The notes below the pieces were generated by a model. That model was not told the origin of the DNA. It searched no databases and was given only the letters and a program-made list of their open reading frames with translations. The translations under genes and the position numbers were made by a program. Positions 1-7,300 of a stretch of 17,058 nucleotides of DNA are shown here, piece by piece (within the stretch, counting starts at the first letter, position 1; every line of letters begins with the position of its first letter). The stretch is from Oscillospiraceae bacterium (GTDB lineage: Bacteria > Bacillota_A > Clostridia > Oscillospirales > Oscillospiraceae), in the NCBI GenBank assembly GCA_017415945.1, contig JAFQDR010000022.1, positions 1 through 17,058 on the forward strand, given 5' to 3'.

Positions 1-49
1 AACAAAAATAGGCGTGTTTCTTCCGGTTAAGTACACGCCTATTTTTGTT
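1..49. terminator. Bidirectional hairpin terminator
   Basis: Bases 1-17 are perfectly complementary to 33-49 around a 15-base loop. The stem outer ends are A-rich on one side and T-rich on the other (ATTTTTGTT), so the hairpin could stop transcription from either direction. It lies beyond the terminator of the pyruvate formate-lyase operon and may serve an unseen gene to the left. Confidence 0.8.
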
Positions 50-50
50 T

Positions 51-80
51 GAAAAAACGGCATCCTTTTGGGATGCCGTT
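51..80 (-). terminator. Intrinsic terminator of the pfl operon
   Basis: A perfect 10-base-pair stem (56-65 with 71-80, five-base loop) ends, read on the minus strand, in a run of T. It lies 6 bases beyond the stop of the activase gene, which is the expected place for the end of the minus-strand operon. Confidence 0.9.
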
Positions 81-86
81 TGTGGT

Positions 87-848
87 TTATTTGGGTTGAT
101 TCATTTGCTTTCGGGTCTCGCGGAATGCATCCAAGATGATGCTCTTGGCTTCGATTGCCTCCTCACGGGTGGTGGCTTTGATGCCCTCCAAGGGATATTC
201 AATGCCCAGTGCCTCGTATTTGCCTGTGCCCAGCACATGATAGGGCAGTACGTCCAAGGCCTTCACATTGGACAGAGTGGCAATAAATTCGCCCAGCTTC
301 CGCAGGTAGATCTCGCTGTCGGTCACATGGGGGACTACCACATGGCGAATCCATACGGGAATCTTCTTTTCGTCCAGATATCGGGCGAAGGCAAGGATGC
401 CTGCATTGTCGTGACCTGTGAGCACCTTGTGCCGCTTGGGCTCAATGTGCTTGATGTCCAGCATGACCAGATCCGTCAGCTCCATGAGCTTGTCCAGCTT
501 GTCGTTATACTCGGACTTGCCGGGGCGGTAGGTGATGCCGGAGGTGTCCAGACAGGTGTGGATGCCACGCTCCTTGGCAAGGGCGAAGAGCTCCAGCAGA
601 AAATCGATCTGCATGAGGGCCTCGCCCCCTGTGACGGTAATGCCGCCTTTTTTGTAGAAGGCACGGTTGCGCTCAAACTCATCGATGAGGGATTGGGCGG
701 AGCGCTGCTCACCCACATTCATTTCCCAGGTATCGGGGTTGTGGCAGTATTTGCACCGCATGGGACAGCCCTGCAGGAAAATCACGAACCGTACGCCGGG
801 CCCGTCCACCGTGCCGAAGCTTTCGGTGGAATGAATGAATCCGTCCAT
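87..848 (-). CDS. pflA: Pyruvate formate-lyase activating enzyme (radical SAM)
   Basis: Cytoplasmic radical-SAM enzyme that uses a 4Fe-4S cluster and S-adenosylmethionine to abstract a hydrogen from the glycyl-radical glycine of pyruvate formate-lyase. The cluster motif CxxxCxxC is visible at residues 28, 32 and 35 (GCPMRCKYCHN), preceded by the family signature GTVDGPGVR and followed by the SAM-binding TGGEA motif. At 253 residues it is close to the usual 245-260. I chose the ATG at 848. An in-frame TTG lies at 854, but neither has a clear ribosome binding site. The ATG is 6 bases after the stop of the glycyl-radical gene, so translation is probably coupled to it. Last gene of the operon, followed by two terminators. 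Its substrate here would be a free 80-residue chain rather than the end of a full-length enzyme. Confidence 0.95.
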   Translation of the reverse strand: MDGFIHSTESFGTVDGPGVRFVIFLQGCPMRCKYCHNPDTWEMNVGEQRSAQSLIDEFERNRAFYKKGGITVTGGEALMQIDFLLELFALAKERGIHTCLDTSGITYRPGKSEYNDKLDKLMELTDLVMLDIKHIEPKRHKVLTGHDNAGILAFARYLDEKKIPVWIRHVVVPHVTDSEIYLRKLGEFIATLSNVKALDVLPYHVLGTGKYEALGIEYPLEGIKATTREEAIEAKSIILDAFRETRKQMNQPK

Positions 849-854
849 AAGCAA

Positions 855-1097
855 TTAGATGTGGTCGTGGAAGGTACGGGAGATAACCTCGTCCTGCTGC
901 TGCTTGGTGAGCTTTACGAAGTTAACAGCGTAGCCGCTGACACGGATGGTGAGCTGAGGATGCTTCTCGGGGTGAGCCTGAGCATCCAGCAGAGTTTCCT
1001 TGGTGAATACGTTTACATTCAGATGATGGCCGCCCTTTTCGACGTAGCCGTCCAGCAGGGAAACCAGATTATCGATCTGAGCCTGAGTTGCTGCCAT
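855..1097 (-). CDS. grcA: Stand-alone glycyl-radical domain, detached C-terminus of pyruvate formate-lyase
   Basis: This 80-residue protein corresponds to the last part of ordinary pyruvate formate-lyase. It contains [24 protein letters not shown] and an ending like the VITRTF end of the E. coli enzyme. The radical glycine is Gly55 in RVSGY. The N-terminal part ([19 protein letters not shown]) aligns by eye with the linker that joins barrel and radical domain in one-chain enzymes. It therefore looks like a separated domain rather than the longer E. coli GrcA/YfiD repair protein, whose extra N-terminal region is missing. It lies between the barrel gene and the activase gene on the same strand, with its own strong ribosome binding site. 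The likely role is to dock into the barrel and carry the glycyl radical that starts catalysis. The grcA name follows common annotation practice; here the domain is probably an obligate subunit, which is my inference. Confidence 0.93.
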   Translation of the reverse strand: MAATQAQIDNLVSLLDGYVEKGGHHLNVNVFTKETLLDAQAHPEKHPQLTIRVSGYAVNFVKLTKQQQDEVISRTFHDHI

Positions 1098-1106
1098 AAT
1101 GGTAAG

Positions 1107-1113
1107 CTCCTTT
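1107..1113 (-). promoter_or_regulatory. Ribosome binding site of the detached glycyl-radical gene
   Basis: On the minus strand AAAGGAG stands 9 bases before the ATG at 1097, inside the 20-base gap after the barrel gene's TAA. This ideal site shows that the domain is initiated separately. It argues against a sequencing frameshift having split one gene. Confidence 0.9.
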
Positions 1114-1117
1114 CTGA

Positions 1118-3217
1118 TTATTCGTTGTCCAGAGATTCAAACAGGGTGGGGGAGAAGCATGCGCTGCCGCAGCAGTCTACATCCAGGTCGCCCATGAATA
1201 CCTTGTCTTCCTTGCCCAGTGCGCCGGGGATGATGGAGAAGGTATTGGAGATGCCGTCCTGAGCGTCCATGAAGGGCAGCTTGGAGACGGAGGACAGGGA
1301 TGCAACCGCACCGTGGGTGTCACGGCGGTGCATGGGGTTTGCGCCGGGAGCGAAGGCTTCACCGGCCTTGCGGCCGTCGGGGGTGGAACCGGTGTTCTTG
1401 CCGTAAACCACGTTGGAGGTGATGGTCAGGATGGAGGTGGTTGCGATACCGTCACGGTAGGTGGGGTTGCGGCGAACGTGTTCCATGAAGCGGTGTACGA
1501 TGTCGTTTGCGATGGAGTCTACGCGGTCGTCGTCGTTGCCGTACTTGGGGAAGTCCCCTTCGATTTCGTAGTCCTTAGCCAGACCGGTTTCATCGCGGAT
1601 GACCTTGACCTTTGCGTACTTGATGGCGGACAGGGAGTCGGCCACAACGGACAGACCTGCGATACCGGTTGCGAACCAGCGGGTGACGTTCTTGTCGTGC
1701 AGAGCCATCTGTGCGCGTTCGTAGCAGTACTTGTCGTGCATATAGTGGATGACGTTCAGGGTGTTTACATAAACGCCTGCCAGCCAAGCCATCATATCGT
1801 CATACTTCTGCATGACTTCGTCGTAGTCCAGATATTCTGCGGTAACGGGTGCGTAGCGGGGGCCGACCTGCTTGCCGGATTCCTCGTCTCTGCCGCCGTT
1901 GATTGCGTACAGCAGGCACTTTGCCAGGTTTGCGCGAGCGCCGAAGAACTGCATTTCCTTGCCAACACGCATGGAGGATACGCAGCAAGCGATTGCGTAG
2001 TCGTCACCGTGGGTCACACGCATCAAGTCGTCGTTTTCGTACTGCACGGAGGAGGTCTCAATGGAGATCTTTGCGCAGTAGCGCTTGAATGCCTCGGGCA
2101 GACGGGTAGACCACAGAACGGTCAGGTTGGGTTCGGGTGCGGGGCCCAGGTTGACCAGAGTGTGCAGGTAGCGGAAGCACATCTTGGTGACCATGTGGCG
2201 GCCGTCGATGCCCACGCCTGCCATGGATTCGGTTACCCACTGGGGGTCGCCGGAGAACAGTGCGTTGTATTCGGGGGTACGTGCGAACTTGACCATACGC
2301 AGCTTCATAATGAAGTGGTCAACAAATTCCTGAATTTCCTTTTCGGTGTAGACACCATTGCGCAGGTCGCGTTCTGCGTAGATGTCCAGGAAGGTGGAGG
2401 TGCGGCCCAGAGACATAGCTGCGCCGTTCTGTTCCTTGATTGCAGCCAGGTAACCGAAGTACAGCCACTGGATGGCTTCCTTGGTGTCCTTAGCGGGCTT
2501 GGAGATATCGCAGCCGTAGGAAGCTGCCATGGTCTTCATGTCCTTCAGCGCCTTGATCTGCTCTGCGATTTCTTCGCGCAGACGGATGATGTCAGCACTC
2601 ATAACGCCGCCGGTGGAGTTCTTCTGTGCTTCCTTGTCCTCGATCAGACGGTCAATGCCGTACAGAGCCACACGGCGGTAGTCGCCGATGATACGGCCGC
2701 GGCCGTAAGCGTCGGGCAGACCGGTGATGATGTGGGAGGAGCGGCAGGCACGCATTTCGGGGGTGTATACGTCGAATACGCCTGCGTTGTGGGTCTTGCG
2801 GTGGGTGGTGAAGAATTCGGATACTTCGGGATCGACCTTGTAGCCGTTGTCTTCGCAAGCCTTTTCAGCGGTACGGATGCCGCCGTAGGGATGGAATGCA
2901 CGCTTGAAGGGCTTGTCGGTCTGGAAGCCCACGATCAGTTCCTTGTCCTTGTCCAGATAGCCGGGGCCGTGGGAGGTGATGGTGGAAACAATGGAGGTGT
3001 CCATGTCCAGAACGCCGCCTGCTGCCAGTTCCCGGCGGGTCAGCTCGCTGACCATGTCCCACAGCTCCAGAGTGGTAGCGGTGGGGCCTTCCAGGAAGGC
3101 TTCGTCCCCGTCGTAGGGAGTGTAGTTGCGGACAATGAAGTCACGCACATTGATTTCATTATTCCAGCTGCCGGACTTAAAGCCGTTCCAGCCTTCAAAA
3201 TTGTAATTGTGATTCAT
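1118..3217 (-). CDS. pflB: Pyruvate formate-lyase (formate C-acetyltransferase) barrel chain lacking the glycyl-radical domain
   Basis: Catalyses CoA-dependent, non-oxidative cleavage of pyruvate to acetyl-CoA and formate in the cytoplasm of anaerobes. The sequence is clearly PFL: N-terminal [21 protein letters not shown], the catalytic cysteine pair at Cys411-Cys412 ([10 protein letters not shown]), and the late motif [20 protein letters not shown]. The chain ends after 699 residues, where E. coli-type enzymes of about 760 residues continue into the radical domain. Instead it has a short tail rich in cysteine (VDCCGSACF). The missing domain is the next gene, 20 bases downstream. The start is set by AAGGAG 8-13 bases upstream of the ATG at 3217. 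Codon choice looks biased as in highly expressed genes (by eye). Transcription probably starts near 3296, from the promoter at 3303-3331, across a palindromic leader. Confidence 0.96.
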   Translation of the reverse strand: MNHNYNFEGWNGFKSGSWNNEINVRDFIVRNYTPYDGDEAFLEGPTATTLELWDMVSELTRRELAAGGVLDMDTSIVSTITSHGPGYLDKDKELIVGFQTDKPFKRAFHPYGGIRTAEKACEDNGYKVDPEVSEFFTTHRKTHNAGVFDVYTPEMRACRSSHIITGLPDAYGRGRIIGDYRRVALYGIDRLIEDKEAQKNSTGGVMSADIIRLREEIAEQIKALKDMKTMAASYGCDISKPAKDTKEAIQWLYFGYLAAIKEQNGAAMSLGRTSTFLDIYAERDLRNGVYTEKEIQEFVDHFIMKLRMVKFARTPEYNALFSGDPQWVTESMAGVGIDGRHMVTKMCFRYLHTLVNLGPAPEPNLTVLWSTRLPEAFKRYCAKISIETSSVQYENDDLMRVTHGDDYAIACCVSSMRVGKEMQFFGARANLAKCLLYAINGGRDEESGKQVGPRYAPVTAEYLDYDEVMQKYDDMMAWLAGVYVNTLNVIHYMHDKYCYERAQMALHDKNVTRWFATGIAGLSVVADSLSAIKYAKVKVIRDETGLAKDYEIEGDFPKYGNDDDRVDSIANDIVHRFMEHVRRNPTYRDGIATTSILTITSNVVYGKNTGSTPDGRKAGEAFAPGANPMHRRDTHGAVASLSSVSKLPFMDAQDGISNTFSIIPGALGKEDKVFMGDLDVDCCGSACFSPTLFESLDNE

Positions 3218-3253
3218 ATAGGGATCTCCTTACAAGAAATTGTGGTGTACTAT

Positions 3254-3286
3254 AATTTGTGGCACAAATTGTAGTGTTGACTACAA
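3254..3286 (-). promoter_or_regulatory. Twin palindromes in the pfl leader (Rex-like operator or RNA structure)
   Basis: Two perfect inverted repeats abut: AATTTGTG-G-CACAAATT (3254-3270) and TTGTAGT-GTTG-ACTACAA (3269-3286). The second has the TTGTnnn-N4-nnnACAA layout of Rex (NADH-sensing repressor) operators, although the inner bases differ from the usual TTAA. They lie about 10-42 bases downstream of the predicted start of transcription. They are enclosed by GTGGTG (3242-3247) and CACCAC (3295-3300), so the leader RNA could also fold as a three-way junction. The repeats are directly visible; the function is inferred. Confidence 0.5.
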
Positions 3287-3302
3287 CCCTGCATCACCAC
3301 AT

Positions 3303-3331
3303 ATTCTATAATAGTTTCAGACAAAATGCAA
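3303..3331 (-). promoter_or_regulatory. Promoter of the pfl operon
   Basis: On the minus strand TTGCAT (3331-3326), a 17-base spacer and TAGAAT (3308-3303) precede the pfl leader. The leader of about 80 bases carries the palindromes. Confidence 0.7.
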
Positions 3332-3346
3332 CAGGATATTCGTAGA

Positions 3347-3369
3347 CAAGGTGTATAGATTCTACCTTG
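3347..3369. promoter_or_regulatory. Inverted repeat overlapping the nitroreductase -35
   Basis: CAAGGT (3347-3352) and ACCTTG (3364-3369) form an inverted repeat with an 11-base spacer. Its right arm covers the first bases of the -35 element. A second inverted repeat, ATTCTACC (3359-3366) with GGTAGAAT (3388-3395), brackets the spacer and the -10. These are candidate repressor or activator sites; no regulator is identified. Confidence 0.35.
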
Positions 3370-3395
3370 CAATCCTTCTTTTGGAATGGTAGAAT
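3367..3395 (+). promoter_or_regulatory. Promoter of the nitroreductase gene
   Basis: TTGCAA (3367-3372), a 17-base spacer and TAGAAT (3390-3395) stand 32 bases before the start codon. The promoter is divergent from the pfl promoter, the two -35 elements being about 35 bases apart, so a shared regulator could act on both. Confidence 0.75.
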
Positions 3396-3427
3396 ATACA
3401 AAAATAGGTTACAAAGGAGATTTTAAC

Positions 3428-3943
3428 ATGAACTTTGCACAGCTGTGTGAGCAGAGATATTCCGTCAGAAAGTACGATTCCAAGCCCATCGAACCCGAAA
3501 AGCTGGAGATGATCCTCAATGCGGGCCGTCTGGCACCCACCGCCAAGAATCTGCAGCCCCAGCGAATTCTGGTGGTACAGGGGGAAGGCCTGGAAAAGAT
3601 GAAGGAATGCACCCCTTGTATGTACGGGCAGACCGCGGTTCTGGTGGTGTGCTACGACAAGGAAGTCAGCTGGAAGAGCCGCAGCGGCCGTGAGATCGGC
3701 GACGTGGATGGCGGTATCGTCATGACCAGCATGATGTATCAGGCACAGGATCTGGGCATCGGCAGTCTGGTGGTTGGTATTTATAAGGAAGAGCCTCTCC
3801 GCGCCAGCTTCAACATCCCCGAAAATTACGAGGTCGTTGCCCTGCTGATGCTGGGCTATCCCGCAGAAGACAGCGAACCCAATGAGAAGCTGCACTACAG
3901 CCGCAAGGATCTCAGCGAAACCGTCAGCTACGGCACATTTTAA
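3428..3943 (+). CDS. Nitroreductase family protein (FMN-dependent)
   Basis: A 171-residue member of the nitroreductase superfamily, FMN-binding enzymes that use NAD(P)H to reduce nitro compounds, quinones or other acceptors. The FMN-phosphate-binding start (QRYSVRKYDSKPI), the APTAKNLQPQ segment and the C-terminal MLGYP motif are all present. The length fits the short subfamily common in Clostridia. I chose the ATG at 3428 because AAAGGAG lies about 8 bases upstream; an in-frame ATG at 3386 falls inside the promoter. It has its own promoter and terminator, so it is monocistronic. The physiological substrate cannot be read from the sequence. Divergence from the pfl operon suggests, but does not prove, a redox-related role. 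Confidence 0.92.
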   Translation: MNFAQLCEQRYSVRKYDSKPIEPEKLEMILNAGRLAPTAKNLQPQRILVVQGEGLEKMKECTPCMYGQTAVLVVCYDKEVSWKSRSGREIGDVDGGIVMTSMMYQAQDLGIGSLVVGIYKEEPLRASFNIPENYEVVALLMLGYPAEDSEPNEKLHYSRKDLSETVSYGTF

Positions 3944-3959
3944 TCTGTAAATCAAACGA

Positions 3960-3989
3960 GCCACCCTTGGACATCCAAGGGTGGCTTTT
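3960..3989 (+). terminator. Intrinsic terminator of the nitroreductase gene
   Basis: A perfect 11-base-pair stem (3960-3970 with 3975-3985) with loop ACAT is followed by TTTTA, 16 bases after the stop codon. Confidence 0.92.
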
Positions 3990-4012
3990 AGGTCAATGGG
4001 GAAAGGACAACG

Positions 4013-4085
4013 GGGACCGGTCTCTGTCTCGCAAGGGGAATGTGCGTTGTGGGTAATCTCAGACAGCGAGACTGTGACCTGTCCC
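4013..4085. repeat. Imperfect inverted repeat in the 3990-4354 gap
   Basis: Bases 4013-4032 match the reverse complement of 4066-4085 at 17 of 20 positions. It is the left part of a 365-base stretch without a believable gene. The low-complexity, repeat-like character (GGGAC, GTCTCGC) suggests a mobile-derived intergenic repeat. Confidence 0.6.
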
Positions 4086-4110
4086 TGTGTCGCGATTGGC
4101 TTTCACCGCA

Positions 4111-4175
4111 CTTTGTCATCCTGAGCTTGCGGGCCCCGCGGTTGATGCGGGGCCCGCAAGCTCGGGATGACAGAG
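4111..4175. repeat. Long near-perfect palindrome (REP/MITE-like)
   Basis: Bases 4111-4139 pair with 4147-4175 around a 7-base loop. The 29-position stem is broken only by two G-T type differences and has a very GC-rich core (GCGGGCCCCGC). The outer sequence GTCATCCTGAGC is a type often seen in dispersed bacterial intergenic repeats, from general recollection. There is no T-run, so it is not a simple terminator. Confidence 0.75.
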
Positions 4176-4276
4176 AATGGCGGTTATCGGAAATTGCCGC
4201 GATCGGACGGGTAACGGTTCCCGCGTCTTACGGTTTGGGTGCGGCGGATTTTTTGTGTAAATCGCTAAATTGTTTA

Positions 4277-4305
4277 TTGCATGGTGTTGGAAAATACTAT
4301 ATGAT
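4277..4305 (+). promoter_or_regulatory. Promoter of the GH5-SLH gene
   Basis: TTGCAT (4277-4282), a 17-base spacer and TATGAT (4300-4305) precede the start codon by about 50 bases. Upstream (4176-4276) I see no other feature. Confidence 0.7.
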
Positions 4306-4354
4306 AAACAAAAGACATTCCGCAAGAATGTGACCCTCAAAGGAGGAAAGTCTT

Positions 4355-7300
4355 ATGAAAAAACGATTTTTGAGTATGCTGCTTGCTGTTGCTATGGTGG
4401 CAGGGCTGCTGCCGCAGATCGCCATTACGGCCAAGGCTGCGGGGGGCACCAAGACGTCCGCAGATGCGGTTGCGGAGATGACCTGGGGCGCCAATCTGGC
4501 TGACCTTTATATGGCAGACATTCAGCCGCCGGAGGGGGCAACAAACGGATATGACGATTTTACGGCAAAGTCCGAATTCGGTCTGGCAGCATGGTTTTGG
4601 GACGAGTCCTTCGAATGGCTTTGCTACCATGATGCGTACAGCGGAACATTTTCCGTTGAAGTGCCCATCCCTGCCTTTGTGTCCGCCTCTCCGTGGGAGG
4701 GAGACCTGTTTAAGCTGGGGGTCATGGTCAGAAGCGGCGAGCAGATGATTTCTGTTACGCTGTCTGACAGTAAAATCGTCAAAAGCGATTCCACGGTCAT
4801 TCCTCTTGACTCCATGAACCGGACCTATATGGGCACACCCCATTACGGACCCGATATCAACGATTGGTATACATATAATATTTTTGCGCCTGAAGAGACT
4901 CCCGAGGAAGGTGCTGACTTGAACGGCGCTAAATTCTGCACCACGGTCACGGTCAATGAGGACGTGGCAAGCTCTGTTTCCAAGGCAGAGTATTATTTCG
5001 AGCTGTATCGCACTGCATTCGATCAGCAGGAAATCACCGATATTTTCCTAAACGAGGGCGCTAACGTATTCCGTCTGCCCGTGAGCTGGACATGGTTTGT
5101 GGATGACCGCACCTTCGCAATCGACGAGGAATGGCTGGCTGCGGTCAAGACAGAGGTGGATTATATCCTCAGTCAAGGGGCCTACTGCATTCTGGATCTG
5201 CACAATGACTATATGAGCCGTTCCTTTGTGGCCACGAAGAACCCTGACACAGGAGAATGGGAAAACTTCCATTGGACCAACAAATGGATGGAAGAGCAGT
5301 ACAGTGAATACGTCAATGCCAGATATGCGGCAATCTGGAGTCAAATCGCCGCATATTTTAAGGACTATTCCGACCATTTGATTTTCGAAACCTGCAATGA
5401 GCCTGCTATGGAGTGGACACCCGATGTGGATTACGATCTGTGGATGGCAGGGCAGGAGCGGCGTGTCAATGAGCTGAATGAGATTTTTGTAAATACCGTA
5501 CGCGCTGCGGGCGGGAACAATGATACCCGCATCCTATGTTTGGCAGTTGCGGAATACAACATCCATACCCATCTGGATGCCATTACCATCCCCGAAGACA
5601 GCGATTATCTTATGATCCAGATCCACTCCTATGATGAGATGGAAAGAACGTCCAACGGAGAGAGCTGGACGAAGGCTACGGATGACCTGTTCAGAGATGT
5701 TGCCGCATTTCAGTCAAGATGCCCTAAGGTTCCGGTAATCGTGGGCGAGGTTGGACTTTCTCACAGTTGGGAGAACATGAACGACAGGGAAGCGGCAGCG
5801 GAAAAGGTGGCTTACTTCTTCCAAAAGGCCGAGGCTCTGGGGGTACCTTGCCTGTGGTGGGAGGATTACTTCCCTGTAACGGAAGACGGCCGCAACCACA
5901 CCTATTGGCTTTACGATAAAACAGAAAAGCAGTGGGGCAGACCCGAGCTTTTGGAAGTGATTCAAGCGGCCACCCATACAAGCACCAAGGAAGAGCCGCC
6001 CTGTGCCCATTTGGATGAAAACGGTGACCATACCTGCGATGTTTGCGGTGAGGAGAACATATCCGAGCACAGCTATCAAGGGGTCATCACCGAAGCGACC
6101 TGCACCGAGCAGGGGTATACCACCTATAGCTGTACTGTTTGTGGGGACAGCTATGTGTCCGATTACACCGAGGCGAATGGGCATACGTTCCAAGATGGGG
6201 TATGCCAAGCATGTGAAGCTATGGACCCCGATTATGTAGCTCCGACCCCTACACCCACGCCCACACCGACACCGACGCCCACGCCCACACCGACACCTAC
6301 ACCTACACCGACCCCTACACCCACGCCCACACCGACACCGACGCCCACGCCCACACCGACACCTACACCTACACCGAGTCCGACACCGACCCCTACACCC
6401 ACGCCCACACCGACACCGACGCCCACGCCCACACCGACACCTACACCTACACCGAGTCCGACACCGACGCCCACACCGACGCCGACGCCCACGCCGACAC
6501 CGACACCTACACCGACACCTACACCGACACCTACACCTACACCGAGTCCGACACCGACGCCCACACCGACTCCGACGCCTACACCTACACCCACACCTAC
6601 ACCTACACCCACGCCGACGCCGAGTCCGACACCTACACCCACGCCGTCGCCTGTGATTCCTGAGGGGGCGGAGCTTGTGTCTGATGTGCAGGATTATTCT
6701 GCCATGGCCGAGGTGCCCGAAAATGCGGTGCAGGACATCATCTATTTCACCAATCACGTTGGGGTAAACGTGGACGGCAATCCGGGGACGGACTATTACA
6801 AGTTCAGCAGTCTGGCTGACAGCGCCATTGAGGATTATATTGCCATGCTGGAAGCACAGGGCTTTACCCTTGTGGAATATTTCCATGAGTCCTACTCTTC
6901 CGGCAGCAGCTACCGTTCCTGGGGCTTGATCAAGGAGGATGAGCCCGATTGGAGTACCTTCCGTCAGCAGTTTGCGGATGGGGACTGCCATATCTGCATT
7001 TGGAAGAGCCGCAGCAGCTACGGTACCAACACCAATCGTATCAGCTGGTCTCCTGATATTACCATGTGTGACTTGGGGCTGCGCAGCGATGGAACAACCG
7101 CACCTCTGACACCCCAAGGACCCTCTGCGGAAGCGGGGCTTCTGAAGCTGCCCGATGGCAGCTTCCAAACCACGGATGGCAGACTGACTGTGCCTGCGGG
7201 CGGGGCTGCGATCATTCGCAACGGAGAACTGCTGACAGGCACCGTGACCTTCGAAACCACCGAAAAGGGTAAGGATGTGCTGACTGTGGGTGGGTATTCG

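Noticed and set aside
45..1262. 405-residue plus-strand open frame
   Set aside because: It runs antisense through the activase, radical-domain and barrel genes, which are clearly real. No ribosome binding site and no recognisable domain.
1313..3274. 653-residue plus-strand open frame
   Set aside because: Antisense mirror of the pyruvate formate-lyase gene, Val/Gly-rich as expected of the opposite strand of a codon-biased gene.
3218..3300. ZTP (pfl-motif) riboswitch in the pfl leader
   Set aside because: The leader is short and AT-rich and shows only the two palindromes. I could not find the conserved core of that riboswitch.
4040..4333. 97-residue open frame before the GH5 gene
   Set aside because: It passes through the long palindrome and repeat DNA, has no ribosome binding site and no domain.
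6242..6655. CRISPR-like or minisatellite regulatory array
   Set aside because: The repeats are in frame, encode Pro-Thr pairs and have no unique spacers, so they are a protein linker.
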